From positions 1 to 64,000 of the forward strand of contig JAFZLK010000017.1 of the NCBI GenBank assembly GCA_017551515.1: 64,000 nucleotides of DNA, in the 5' to 3' direction. Source of the DNA: Bacteroidales bacterium. GTDB taxonomy: Bacteria > Bacteroidota > Bacteroidia > Bacteroidales > ML635J-15. Shown in pieces: positions 44,965 through 54,081 of this stretch; the stretch's first letter is position 1, and every line of letters starts with the position of its first letter. The notes under the pieces were generated by a model that ran no database searches, was not told the DNA's origin, and saw only the letters and a program-made list of their open reading frames with translations. Both the position numbers and the translations under genes were made by a program.

Positions 44965-46059
44965 CTAATCGTTTTTGTAGGTTTTTCCCTCGTAGTAAAT
45001 GTTTTCCGACTTTACACCAAAGGAATATCTGACAGCATCGCCAGTAAGTTCAAAATCGGTAACTTTCTCGTATGAAATGATTTCGGTTTTGTTGCCATCA
45101 AAATACTTCAGATTTCCCATTTGGTCAAGGTAGGCAACACAATGGTTGTTTATGAAATATTTTTTGGGAATAAAACTTTCGAGTGTGTAAACTTTCCCCT
45201 TGATATATGCCTTAAAGTAATTTTGTACGCCAAAAACCATTATTCCATCTTCTACATCGTAGAACTCAGGTTCATCGAATGAAATTGTGCGAGTCTCAAA
45301 GTCTTCAAAGACTTTCAAATATGACGATGCATCAACATATGCCACAAATCTGTCGCCGCATTTGAAAGTATCCGGCACAAAATCTTCCAAATCTACAAAT
45401 TCGTTCCTGTAGAAAGCATGAAAACTGCCTGTGCTTGCATCAACAAAAGCAATTATATCGCGACCCAATGCAATTCCACCAAGATTTTTCCCATATATAA
45501 TCTGCTCAATCTCACCGAGGTAAAAAGCATTCAGATTTCCATTTACATCAATGAAAACAGCAATGTTTTCGCCAACATTCACAAACGATGGTTCTCCTGT
45601 TGAAAGCACGTCGTCCAAGGTGTACTTCTTGCCGTTCCAATAGCACATCAGCATGTGTTGCATATCATCGTACCACACAACAATGTCATCGTCGGCCCAA
45701 TATTTTGCCATGCTTGCGCAAAGAGTGTGGAAATTGCCGTCGTCGAAAACCTTGAGCTGGGTATTCATCGTGAACGAAATAAGGTTGTCGGTCACAACAT
45801 AGTCCGACACGAAACTGCTTGCACTGTGCAGAAAATGATTGTGGTAGATTTTCAATCCGCCCGAATTGTCAACATACACAAATGAGTTGTTGCCTACGCC
45901 ATAAGATTTTGCTGGCTGGTGGTCTATCTGCTTTGTGTTGTCATTGTCGAAAACCCATATATTGCCAAGGTAATCGTTGTAGAACGATATTCCTTGCGGG
46001 CGGGCAGAAAGTCCGCACAGCAACAACAAAATGACAATATTGCAGGTAACAAACCTCAT
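44965..46059 (-). CDS. Secreted propeller-like protein of unknown function
   Basis: I do not recognise a named family. The 364-residue product has a signal peptide (MRFVTCNIVILLLLCGLSARP) and then about seven or eight loose repeats of the type FVAYVDASSYLKVFED / IAVFIDVNGNLNAFYLG, each about 40-45 residues, that suggest a beta-propeller. It has no T9SS tail. The start at 46059 is preferred over 46107 because a promoter overlaps the latter. queG follows one base downstream, an odd pairing since this protein is exported and QueG is cytosolic. Confidence 0.7.
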   Translation of the reverse strand: MRFVTCNIVILLLLCGLSARPQGISFYNDYLGNIWVFDNDNTKQIDHQPAKSYGVGNNSFVYVDNSGGLKIYHNHFLHSASSFVSDYVVTDNLISFTMNTQLKVFDDGNFHTLCASMAKYWADDDIVVWYDDMQHMLMCYWNGKKYTLDDVLSTGEPSFVNVGENIAVFIDVNGNLNAFYLGEIEQIIYGKNLGGIALGRDIIAFVDASTGSFHAFYRNEFVDLEDFVPDTFKCGDRFVAYVDASSYLKVFEDFETRTISFDEPEFYDVEDGIMVFGVQNYFKAYIKGKVYTLESFIPKKYFINNHCVAYLDQMGNLKYFDGNKTEIISYEKVTDFELTGDAVRYSFGVKSENIYYEGKTYKND

Positions 46060-46078
46060 TACAAAATGTTTTACCTTG

Positions 46079-46108
46079 CAAAAATACGAAAATTTTTGTT
46101 TGTGCAAA
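46079..46108 (-). promoter_or_regulatory. Promoter of the propeller/queG operon
   Basis: Minus-strand TATTTTTG (46086-46079) with TTTG (46108-46105) 18 nt upstream. It sits between this operon and the tolC-like gene, separating it from the exporter operon. Confidence 0.6.
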
Positions 46109-46116
46109 GGGAAATC

Positions 46117-47517
46117 TTATTGTCTCGTCAACTGCTTGTATTTTGTCAGTTTTTTCATGTAGTCAACCTTGTCATCGGCTAGTTGGCTGTGTGCCTGTTG
46201 CAGCAAGGTCTGTGCTTCGAGTAGTTCCGACATGCTTATCATTCCGGCGTTGTAATTGTCGGTGCTGAGGTTGAGGTTTTCGGTAGCGGTTTCGGTGGTT
46301 TGCTGCGACAAAAGCACTTGTGCATATGCTTCGCTTAGGTCGTTCCATGCCATCTGCATTTGCAGAAGCATCTGCTCATCAAGGTCACGACGTTGATTTT
46401 CGGCTTTGGTGCAGTTGAGTTCCTGCTTCTTTATTTCGTACGACTTTTCCCACCAGTCCGAAATTGGAATCGAAAGAGTTGCGAAAACCAGTCCGTTGGT
46501 CTTGAACTTATCCATCAATGTGTTGCAAGTATAACCTGCACCAACGGCAATTTGCGGTAATGCCTCACCAACGATTAGTTTCTTTTTCAGTCGTTCGGCA
46601 TCGGTACTAAGGTCAAGAAGCTGGTACTCGATACGACCTTTGACTGCTTCGGTGTGGTTGACATGGTAGATGTTTGGGTTTGGTATTTCGCCTATGCTGT
46701 CGGAAAGCACTAGGTTTTCATCGTATGGAATTCCAATGTGCTGGCACAAAGCCGATTTTGCAAGACGAATGCCATTGTTTAGCTTCATTTCGTTCGACTT
46801 CATTTCCGATTGCTTCAATGTCACTTTAAGCAAATCGTTCTTGTGGATTACACCAGCATTTACGGCTCCCGATGCATCGCGGTAAAGCGTGTCAAGAAGT
46901 TGGTTGACAGAAGCAATAATCTTTTTCTTTTCCTGCAATGAGATGATTGTCCAATAAAGTTCTACGGTTTTTAGATCGGTTTCGTCCCGAGCGATTTCGG
47001 TCTGCAGTTTTGCAGCCTCAACGCCAAGTCTTGCCAATTTGTTGCCGTTTACAATTCGTCCGCCTACAAACACAGGTTGCACAGCCATAACTCCGCCAAC
47101 AATTCCGTCGTCGAGACCTTTTACATTTATGTCGGCATTCAGATATGGGCCATAAACGTTGTATAATGTCGTGAATACATTGTTCATCGCCAAGTTGCCG
47201 AAGTCGACATTTACATTGCCTTTGCCCATGTCCATGTCGAGCAGCGGGTCGGTTGCCTTGAATGCTCCACCCTTGATGCTTACCTGCGGGAAATATTTTG
47301 TGAAAACGCCCTTCTTGGTAAGTTCGGCTGCCTTTATGTCGAGTTCAGCGTTCTTTATCTTGGCGTTGTTTTCGATGGCGAGGCGTTTGCACTCATCAAG
47401 CGACAAAGTATTGGCAATAGCATCATTCTCTCCAGATTCGAATGTTGTTAATTCGTTCTGAGCCAACAATGTGATGCTGAACAACAATGCGGATAATATG
47501 GCGGTCAGTCGTTTCAT
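46117..47517 (-). CDS. TolC-family outer-membrane efflux channel
   Basis: The 466-residue product has a signal peptide (MKRLTAILSALLFSITLLAQ) and the repeated long-helix pattern of outer-membrane efflux proteins: LSLDECKRLAIENNAKIKNAEL (about 36-57), NGNKLARLGVEAAKLQTEIARDETDLKTVELYWTII, and a second half with QMAWNDLSEAYAQVLLSQQTTETATENLNLS. It should dock with the RND pump and adaptor to form an envelope-spanning exporter. The start ATG at 47517 overlaps the pump stop by 4 bp (ATGA), giving translational coupling and ruling out the upstream in-frame start at 47625. Confidence 0.92.
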   Translation of the reverse strand: MKRLTAILSALLFSITLLAQNELTTFESGENDAIANTLSLDECKRLAIENNAKIKNAELDIKAAELTKKGVFTKYFPQVSIKGGAFKATDPLLDMDMGKGNVNVDFGNLAMNNVFTTLYNVYGPYLNADINVKGLDDGIVGGVMAVQPVFVGGRIVNGNKLARLGVEAAKLQTEIARDETDLKTVELYWTIISLQEKKKIIASVNQLLDTLYRDASGAVNAGVIHKNDLLKVTLKQSEMKSNEMKLNNGIRLAKSALCQHIGIPYDENLVLSDSIGEIPNPNIYHVNHTEAVKGRIEYQLLDLSTDAERLKKKLIVGEALPQIAVGAGYTCNTLMDKFKTNGLVFATLSIPISDWWEKSYEIKKQELNCTKAENQRRDLDEQMLLQMQMAWNDLSEAYAQVLLSQQTTETATENLNLSTDNYNAGMISMSELLEAQTLLQQAHSQLADDKVDYMKKLTKYKQLTRQ

Positions 47518-50500
47518 TCTCCTTTTTGTTTGTAGATTTGCCAGTATGCCACTGGAAGTACGGTAACAATCAGCGGCAACGAGAATATTGTACCAAAACA
47601 AATAACCACGCCCATAGGCATCCAAAGCGAGGTGGCTGCAATAATCATCGGGATTACACCTAATGCTGTAGTTGCCGAGGTGAGGAAAATAGGTCTCATA
47701 CGGCGTTTGCCGGCTTCGAAAGCAGCTTCCTTGGCGGTCTTGTGCCCTTCGCGGCGAAGCGATTCGGCATACTCGAACATAATGATTGCATTTCGCACAA
47801 TTACACCTATTAGACTTACAATTCCCAGTACTGCCGTAATGCTAAAGTCGAGCCCGAACATCCAAAGCCCTGTAAATGCGCCGAATATGCAAATCAAACT
47901 TGATGCAATTGAAAGCACAGCCATGTCAATTTTTGCAAAATGATAGAGTAGGAAGATGAACAGCACCAGCACGGCAGCAATAATTGAAATCACAATCTGT
48001 GGAATCATTGAGTTGTTGGCTCCTGTAAGTCCGCCATATTCAATGTTTATGCCTTCGGGCAAAGTCGGACGTATATTGTTGTCCACGAACTTTGTTACCT
48101 GCTTCATGCTTACTGGCTGGCTGCATCCGTATTTCAGGTCGCAACCAACTGTTATTGTACGAATGCTATTGTAGCGTGTGATGGATGACTTGCGCCATTC
48201 TGGTTCTATATCAGCGACTTGTCTCAATGGTACCCAGACACTTGGCATTGCTGTAGGAACAAGCATATTTTCGAGTGTACGTATCTTGCTGGTGTCGGAA
48301 ACCTGCGAATAAAGCACCACAGGAATCTTGTAGTCGCCTTCCCAAACCGATGTAAGCGTTTGTCCGCCAAGTGCGCCCGACAGGAATATTGAAAGCATGC
48401 TTTGGGTAATGCCAAGTTGCGAGGCTTCATCGGGTTTGAGGCGTATTTTTACATTTGGAGTTGATTCATCGTAGTCGGAATGTACCCAAGTAACTTCGGG
48501 CAGGGTGTTCATATAAGCCTTCAAAGTGTCAGCTACGGCTTCTATTTCTTGCAAGTTGTCTCCGCTTATGCGAACCTCGATAGGGTTCTTAACTGCTTGA
48601 TAGTCCATTTGTTTGAAACGAACATAAGCATTCGGGAAATAGTTTTCGTATTTTTCTCCGTATTCTTTCAGAATTTCGAGAGTTGCTTTTTCGCTGATGG
48701 TATTGACGATAAACTGTGCGTAGCTTTTCTTTCCCATCTGCGGTGCGTAAGTGGCATGGAATCGCGGCGATGCGCAACCTACAAACGATGTTACTGCTTT
48801 TACGCGACTGTCGGCATTAAGGATTTTTTGCAAGCTGTCAACAACTTCGGCTGTCTGTGTCAAGCTACTTCCTTCGGTAAGGTGTATTTCAACGGCAAAG
48901 CTGTCGCGGTCGGCCTTGGGAAGCATTTGTATGTTCATTCTTGTGAACAGGAAAATACCCAAAGCAAAGGTCAAGAAGAATATCAGCAATACCGTCTTTG
49001 GGAAGCGGAAACACAATGTCAAAAGTTTTTCAAACGAATTTTGCAGTAGGTCGAAGAACTTGTTTTGTGCTCTTTCGAATGCGCCCACATTGTCGCCATG
49101 CTTTCTGATGAACTTTGTGCAAAGGTAAGGCGTAATCCATACTGCATAGAGTAGAGAAATAAGCAGTGCAAACGCTATTGTCCATGGGAAAAGTTTCACA
49201 AAGTCGCCAAGCGGACCATCGATAATTCCTATCATCGGGAAGAACATGGCGCATATTGCAATTGTGGCGAGCAGTGTGGGAACAAACAGTTCCGTTGTGC
49301 TTACCGATGCCGAGAACCATCGCGAATGTCCCTTTTGCTGGTAGTCGGTGTAGCCATCAATTACAATGATAGAGTTATCGACAATCATTCCGAGGACAAC
49401 TATCAATGCTGCAAGTGTAACGGTATTTAGTTCAATACCAAATAGATACATAAGTCCAAGAGTGATGGCGGTGCAAATTGGAACACCAGAACCTGCCACT
49501 AATGCGGTTCGCAGAGGGAACAGCAAAAGCATCACGGCGATAACGACCAGCATTGATTCCACTAGGTCGCGCAGGAATGAAATGACCGACTTGTCAACCA
49601 CTTTTGGCTGGTCGGTTATGCGTTGTAGGTTTACATCGGGCGGAAGTTCGTGGCGCATTTCGTCAAGAATCTTTTCTACCTTTTCGCCAAAAGCAACGAT
49701 GTTGTTTCCTGCGCACATTTCCATCGAGATTATTACACAGCTTTTGCCGTTGTACTCGATGTAACTGGATGGTTCGGCGTAGCGGCGTTCAATTTCGGCA
49801 ATGTCGCGAAGGCGAATTGAGTTGCCATTCGGGTCGGCATATACAATTTGTTCGCCAATGGCATATTCAGAATCGTAAGGTATTGCTATGTGTATCTGCG
49901 AGTTGCCAGAGTTTTCCTCGATGTTTCCACCTATGGTACGGAAACCCTGTGTTGCAAGTTCGGTAAGCAAAACCTTTTGGTCTATTCCGTATGCGGAAAG
50001 TTTTTCAGCATCGATGCTGACTGCAATTTCTTCCTTTTGTATGCCGAATGTCTTGAGGTTTCCCATTTCGCGGATTGAGCGCAGTCGGTCGCAAATCTGT
50101 TCCGAATAGCTTTCGAGTTCTCGTGGGGTGCGCTGTTCCGATTCAACGGCAAGAAGCATCGATGAGGTGTTGCCAAAGTCGTCAACAACAACAACTTCCA
50201 GTACACCGGCAGGCAACGATGTGGTCTTGAACAGCTTTAGTCCGTGGCGGATTTTTGACCACACGGCATCCTTGTCGTTTATTGTTGGTTTCAGTTCAAC
50301 AAACACATATACGATTCCGTTTTCAGAAATGGAATATGTGCCGTCCTTGTCGATTTCCTGATAGGTAAAAAGAAAACGTTCCAGTGGTTTTGCCACCTGC
50401 TGTTCCACTTCCTGTGCCGATGCTCCTGGGTATATTGCTGCTACAACGCCTTGACGGATAGTGAATTGTGGGAATTCATCCTTGTTTAGGTTTGGCAGAC

Positions 50501-50591
50501 TGAATATTCCAAACGCCACAAGAGCGGCGCACACAACAAATATTATGTTGTGGTGCTGCATTGCCGACTCTATGTGATTGCGCTTCTTCAT
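47514..50591 (-). CDS. RND-family efflux pump permease
   Basis: The 1,025-residue inner-membrane protein has the AcrB/HAE-like plan: helix 1 (HNIIFVVCAALVAFGIFSLPN), a large periplasmic loop with FPQFTIRQGVVAAIYPGASAQEVEQQV, a central helix cluster with GMIVDNSIIVID (about 400-411, holding the proton-relay Asp), a second loop, and final helices with SLIGVIVRNAIIMFEYAE. It uses the proton gradient to export substrates; the substrate is unknown. Length is normal to slightly short. It lies between the adaptor (10 bp) and the TolC-like gene (4-bp overlap). Confidence 0.93.
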   Translation of the reverse strand: MKKRNHIESAMQHHNIIFVVCAALVAFGIFSLPNLNKDEFPQFTIRQGVVAAIYPGASAQEVEQQVAKPLERFLFTYQEIDKDGTYSISENGIVYVFVELKPTINDKDAVWSKIRHGLKLFKTTSLPAGVLEVVVVDDFGNTSSMLLAVESEQRTPRELESYSEQICDRLRSIREMGNLKTFGIQKEEIAVSIDAEKLSAYGIDQKVLLTELATQGFRTIGGNIEENSGNSQIHIAIPYDSEYAIGEQIVYADPNGNSIRLRDIAEIERRYAEPSSYIEYNGKSCVIISMEMCAGNNIVAFGEKVEKILDEMRHELPPDVNLQRITDQPKVVDKSVISFLRDLVESMLVVIAVMLLLFPLRTALVAGSGVPICTAITLGLMYLFGIELNTVTLAALIVVLGMIVDNSIIVIDGYTDYQQKGHSRWFSASVSTTELFVPTLLATIAICAMFFPMIGIIDGPLGDFVKLFPWTIAFALLISLLYAVWITPYLCTKFIRKHGDNVGAFERAQNKFFDLLQNSFEKLLTLCFRFPKTVLLIFFLTFALGIFLFTRMNIQMLPKADRDSFAVEIHLTEGSSLTQTAEVVDSLQKILNADSRVKAVTSFVGCASPRFHATYAPQMGKKSYAQFIVNTISEKATLEILKEYGEKYENYFPNAYVRFKQMDYQAVKNPIEVRISGDNLQEIEAVADTLKAYMNTLPEVTWVHSDYDESTPNVKIRLKPDEASQLGITQSMLSIFLSGALGGQTLTSVWEGDYKIPVVLYSQVSDTSKIRTLENMLVPTAMPSVWVPLRQVADIEPEWRKSSITRYNSIRTITVGCDLKYGCSQPVSMKQVTKFVDNNIRPTLPEGINIEYGGLTGANNSMIPQIVISIIAAVLVLFIFLLYHFAKIDMAVLSIASSLICIFGAFTGLWMFGLDFSITAVLGIVSLIGVIVRNAIIMFEYAESLRREGHKTAKEAAFEAGKRRMRPIFLTSATTALGVIPMIIAATSLWMPMGVVICFGTIFSLPLIVTVLPVAYWQIYKQKGE

Positions 50592-50601
50592 TATTGTTCG
50601 T

Positions 50602-51627
50602 TTATTCAGTCATCTTGTTTATTTCAACCTTGGCGTTGTCGTATAGTTTCTGGTAACCTTCGGTGACTATTGTATCGCCTTTGGCAATGCCATCTGTAAC
50701 CAGTACGCCATCGGCAACATATTTGTTAGATGTTATGATACAGCGTTTTGCACGACCGTTTTCAATTTTCCAGATTCCGATTCCACCTTGCATTGTCTGC
50801 ACTGCCCTTGATGGGACAACATAACCAGTGTTTTCGGGTTCGTCCATTGTTACCTTGCAGACCATTCCTGGCAACAGCTTGCTGTGGTCGCCTTTGAATA
50901 TGCATTTTACATCGTAGCTGTGCGAAAGTATATTGGCCTCGATACCTCGTTCAATCACTTCTGCCTCAAAGACTTCATCATCGGCAGCAGGTACTGTTAC
51001 AATTGCTTTCTTGCCAATGTTTATCTTCGAAATTTCATTTTCGGGGATTGATGCTCTTACTTTCAGTTGACGGATATTCATCAGTTTGAAAGCCTGTTGT
51101 AGTGGCGAAACATTGCTTCCTGGTTCTATGGTGCGGCTACCTATAACGCCAGATGCTGGCGAGTAAAGGTCGCAATGTTGTAGCGCTTCTTTCGATATTT
51201 TTTCCATCGATTGTGCCTGAGCTAGTTTAGTTTGGATTTCCACCCATTTTACTTCTGGCAGACTTCCGTTGTCGTGAAGTTGTTTTGCACGGCGGTAACC
51301 GTCTTCAGCTTGTTCCAAAGTGGATTTTGCTGCATCGTATGAACTTTGCACCGAGGTTTTGTCAAGACGGGCGAGCAATTGTCCTGCATGAACATTGTCG
51401 CCAACCTTTACGAATACATCCTTCACATTTCCGCCAGCCTCAAAACTCAAGGTTATTGCTTCCGATGCCTCGATCGTGCCTACGTATGTGCGTTTTTCAC
51501 CGAAGGTTTCGGTGTCGGCAACCATTGCATTTACGGAAATAACGCGTTCTTCGGCGACTTTTTCCTTGTCATTGCAGCCCGAAAGCAAAATTGTTGCTAA
51601 TATTAATATATAGGTCAATCTTTTCAT
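50602..51627 (-). CDS. RND periplasmic adaptor lipoprotein (MFP)
   Basis: The 341-residue membrane-fusion protein has a lipobox (ILATILLSGCN, Cys18), a barrel-sandwich hybrid domain (TLSFEAGGNVKDVFVKVGDNVHAGQLLARLD), a helical hairpin (YDAAKSTLEQAEDGYRRAKQL), the return half (LYSPASGVIGSRTIEPGSNV) and a beta-barrel (IRQLKVRASIPENEI). It links the RND pump to the TolC-like channel. The start overlaps the thioesterase stop by one base (TAATG). Confidence 0.92.
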   Translation of the reverse strand: MKRLTYILILATILLSGCNDKEKVAEERVISVNAMVADTETFGEKRTYVGTIEASEAITLSFEAGGNVKDVFVKVGDNVHAGQLLARLDKTSVQSSYDAAKSTLEQAEDGYRRAKQLHDNGSLPEVKWVEIQTKLAQAQSMEKISKEALQHCDLYSPASGVIGSRTIEPGSNVSPLQQAFKLMNIRQLKVRASIPENEISKINIGKKAIVTVPAADDEVFEAEVIERGIEANILSHSYDVKCIFKGDHSKLLPGMVCKVTMDEPENTGYVVPSRAVQTMQGGIGIWKIENGRAKRCIITSNKYVADGVLVTDGIAKGDTIVTEGYQKLYDNAKVEINKMTE

Positions 51628-52115
51628 TATTCTATTTCAGTAACATTATCCTCGATGAGGTATTTCATTTCTTCATGAATGTCGAAGTCGCCGATGGTTT
51701 CGTTCGGAAGCCTCATGTAAGTGCCTTCGGCGGCGGCGAGTAACTTGCCGTTTTGGTCGTAAATTTCACCGATTCCCACAAAACCACGCGCTGAATCCTG
51801 TGCCAGTCTTGCCACTCCGCGCAGTTGTTCGCCAATCGGCATTGGACGGCGGTATTTTACTGTGATTGTGGTGGTTACAGCAAGGCTTTCGGGTTCCTTT
51901 ATCCACAAAACGCGACCGATAAGTTCATCGAGCATAGCGGTTATCATTCCACCGTGTACGCGTCCGGGGTAGCTTTGGTGTTCGGGACGGAATGTGAATA
52001 GTCCGCGCAGTTCGCCGTTCTCCATTTCGTAGAACATGGCCTTTACGCTGGCAGGGTTGTCCATGCCACAGATTATGCACGATTTGCTATTGCGCTGTTT
52101 CTTTAATACCTTCAT
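51627..52115 (-). CDS. PaaI/hotdog-fold thioesterase
   Basis: The 162 residues have the hotdog signature GRVHGGMITAMLDELIGRVLW (about 52-72), preceded by FTFRPEHQSYPG and followed by TTTITVKYRRPMPIGEQLRGVARL. Such enzymes hydrolyse acyl-CoA thioesters; the Asp/Glu after HGG is present. An unusual N terminus, SCIICGMDNPASVKAMFYEM, has a CxxCG pair that is common in this subgroup. Substrate unknown. It sits between the DUF2147 gene and the adaptor with a TAATG overlap, so it is in the exporter operon. Confidence 0.85.
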   Translation of the reverse strand: MKVLKKQRNSKSCIICGMDNPASVKAMFYEMENGELRGLFTFRPEHQSYPGRVHGGMITAMLDELIGRVLWIKEPESLAVTTTITVKYRRPMPIGEQLRGVARLAQDSARGFVGIGEIYDQNGKLLAAAEGTYMRLPNETIGDFDIHEEMKYLIEDNVTEIE

Positions 52116-52130
52116 CTTGTTTTGCTTAAA

Positions 52131-52577
52131 TTATTCGAGTTTCATCCAGTACATGCTTCGTCCGAAAATCGGCAAACCAATATATCCGCGGACTTTCAGT
52201 TTCTTGTCAGTTTCAAACTTGGCGTATGCCTTGTACATTTCTCCTTCGACTGGATTGTATATTTCGCCACCCCATTCATCGTCGTCGGCATCGTACTTGA
52301 AGTTGTGCAGAAGCACTATCTTGTCGGCAGGAGTGTCGCGTTTGCCTGGGTCGGGATTCATGACATCTGTCTTTGGCGTACCGTCCTCGAAGTTAGGATT
52401 TTGCATCCATATAATCTTGCCTTCGAAATTTCCGTTTGGCAGACGGGTTACTTTAACCTTCGAAACTTCCTTCTTTTCCACAACGAGGTAAGTTCCGCAT
52501 ATCTTTTCTGCCTTGCTTTGCGAAAATGACGGAATCGCCATTGCTATCGCTATTAAAACAATCGCTAATTTCTTCAT
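52131..52577 (-). CDS. DUF2147 secreted protein
   Basis: The 148-residue exported protein starts with a signal peptide (MKKLAIVLIAIAMAIPSFSQ) and shows the DUF2147 pattern: GTYLVVEKKEVSKVKVTRL, DVMNPDPGKRDTPADKIVLLHNF and WGGEIYNPVEGEMYKAYAKFE, ending in LKVRGYIGLPIFGRSMYWMKL. The domain is an envelope beta-barrel-like fold of unknown ligand. It is 2 bp from the lipoprotein gene upstream and 15 bp from the thioesterase, within the TetR operon. Confidence 0.85.
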   Translation of the reverse strand: MKKLAIVLIAIAMAIPSFSQSKAEKICGTYLVVEKKEVSKVKVTRLPNGNFEGKIIWMQNPNFEDGTPKTDVMNPDPGKRDTPADKIVLLHNFKYDADDDEWGGEIYNPVEGEMYKAYAKFETDKKLKVRGYIGLPIFGRSMYWMKLE

Positions 52578-52579
52578 AT

Positions 52580-53077
52580 TTAATCGTTTAGTTTTGCTAT
52601 GGTTATTGCATTGTTGCTTCTGATTGTACCAACGGCGCCAGTTTCCGATTCAGTGAAATAGCCGGAATAATTGTCATCAAAGACAATCGTGTTGTCCTGG
52701 AGTTTACCCTTTGCCGTATATGTTATTTTTGCCTTACCATTAATGATGGTGTCTAGTTCAATTTTTTTCTCGTAGGTGTATTCGTCAATGGAAATTTCTT
52801 TGCCCGAAATTTCACCGCTTAGACGCTTGATTTCACCATCGATACAAGTTTTTATTATTACAACCTTGCCCTTATCTTCGCCTTTCATTATTTGCATTTG
52901 TCCCATTTTGTCGGTAATTGGAACATCAACACCAGTTACAAGCATACCTATGTTTATTTTTCCATCACTCTGGTATGTGTATTCGCCGACAAATGGGCGT
53001 GGGTTTGTCTTGCACGATGCAAAGAATGCTGTTATTATTAGCGTTGCAAGTATTACTGTTATAATTTTTGCTTTCAT
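52580..53077 (-). CDS. Predicted lipoprotein of unknown function
   Basis: The 165-residue product has a lipoprotein signal (ATLIITAFFASC, Cys22) and then strand-rich sequence, RPFVGEYTYQSDGKINIGML and IDEYTYEKKIELDTIINGKAKITYTAKG. No recognised family. It could be a small calycin or lipocalin-like ligand-binding protein, judging from its size and strand pattern, but this is a guess. It follows the TetR gene by 24 bp and precedes DUF2147 by 2 bp. Confidence 0.65.
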   Translation of the reverse strand: MKAKIITVILATLIITAFFASCKTNPRPFVGEYTYQSDGKINIGMLVTGVDVPITDKMGQMQIMKGEDKGKVVIIKTCIDGEIKRLSGEISGKEISIDEYTYEKKIELDTIINGKAKITYTAKGKLQDNTIVFDDNYSGYFTESETGAVGTIRSNNAITIAKLND

Positions 53078-53101
53078 TTTGTACTATTTTTGTATTTTAG
53101 T

Positions 53102-53707
53102 CTAAATGTTTTCTATTGGTTTGAATATTATCTCGTCTATCATGTAGTCGAATGATTTTTTGTACTTGTCGTAGAGATTGAAAATGAAGAATGGGAATTC
53201 TAGCGCCGATAGCATCATCATAAGTGCATCAATGTACTGTGAGGCATTCAAGTCCGACTTGAACAGCCCTTTATTTTTGCCCGAAACGATTATTGCCGTA
53301 AGTTGTTCCTTTTCCCAGATTACAAGGTCGTTGTGAACCTTGCTGAAACATTCCATGAGTTGTTTGTCACCGCTTTCCAGCACTCTGTTTTTCAATGCGT
53401 TGTGGTACGAATAGCTACTGTTCATGCTTTGCATTCTTTCCATTGCATACCTCTTTATCTTTTCAGGTTCGGAAAGGGACAAGTCGTTTATTATTGTAAG
53501 CAGGTCGGTGCGGACTTTCTCGACTTCGTTTTCGAGAATCGAGTTCATCAGGTTCAGTTTGCTGGAAAAATGGTAGTAAACGCTACCTTTGGCGTGCTTC
53601 GATTCCTTTGCAATCCTGTCCATCGAAATCTTGTTGAAACCGAAGCGGCAGAAAAGTTTTTCTGCAACATTCATTATATCAGCCTTTACGCCTATTGTTT
53701 TCTGCAT
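53102..53707 (-). CDS. TetR-family repressor
   Basis: The 201 residues have the N-terminal TetR HTH: ADIMNVAEKLFCRFGFNKISMDRIAKESKHAKGSVYYHFSSKLNLM (about 9-54), with the usual helix 3 contact sequence KGSVYYHF. The C-terminal part (about 70-200) is a helical ligand domain. It leads the operon of lipoprotein, DUF2147, thioesterase and the MFP/RND/TolC exporter, so it probably controls that exporter by repressing its own promoter. A palindrome lies next to the -7 box. Confidence 0.92.
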   Translation of the reverse strand: MQKTIGVKADIMNVAEKLFCRFGFNKISMDRIAKESKHAKGSVYYHFSSKLNLMNSILENEVEKVRTDLLTIINDLSLSEPEKIKRYAMERMQSMNSSYSYHNALKNRVLESGDKQLMECFSKVHNDLVIWEKEQLTAIIVSGKNKGLFKSDLNASQYIDALMMMLSALEFPFFIFNLYDKYKKSFDYMIDEIIFKPIENI

Positions 53708-53725
53708 GGCAATCTAAATCTTTGT

Positions 53726-53753
53726 ACCAATTTTCAAATTCGGTGCAAAAATA
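53726..53753 (-). promoter_or_regulatory. Promoter and candidate TetR operator
   Basis: Minus-strand TATTTTTG (53753-53746) is a perfect -7 box. Just downstream, ACCAATTTTCAAATTCGGT (53726-53744, plus strand) is an imperfect palindrome, seven of nine pairs matching. It would cover the transcription start. Confidence 0.5.
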
Positions 53754-53801
53754 TATTGTCCTTTTTTTGTGTGCAAATTAAAAATGCAGTTTAACAAAAA
53801 A

Positions 53802-54053
53802 TTAAGGGGAGGAGGGAATAAACGTAAAATTATCACTATAATCTAGTGCGTTAAAATTTTCTACAACCCAAACTGACTTCGGGGAAAAATTATTTATTGA
53901 TAAACTTGACGATACAATCAATGAATTCCAGTACATTGTATTATCGAATGTACCATTGAAATCGTCACGCATGATTTGCACATAATTTTCGTTGGTCTCG
54001 GGAAATTGTGCAAATACGCGGCAAACTAAAGAAATATTTGTTATTAGGAGCAA
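53802..54053 (-). pseudogene. Short secreted-protein remnant
   Basis: An 83-residue frame has a plausible signal peptide (MLLITNISLVCRVFAQ) and then YVQIMRDDFNGTFDNTMYWNS, which resembles the start of LamG or GH16-type domains, but it stops after about 65 residues of mature protein. No continuation is visible in the other frames downstream. It is probably a truncated gene; a genuine small protein cannot be excluded. It follows the lipoprotein gene by 28 bp. Confidence 0.4.
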
Positions 54054-54081
54054 AAAGGACTTAGTTTCCGTTGATTTTTTT

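Noticed and set aside
47518..47625. Upstream start of the TolC-like protein (502 residues)
   Set aside because: The extra residues are not a signal peptide and overlap the pump gene; the 4-bp ATGA overlap start fits better.
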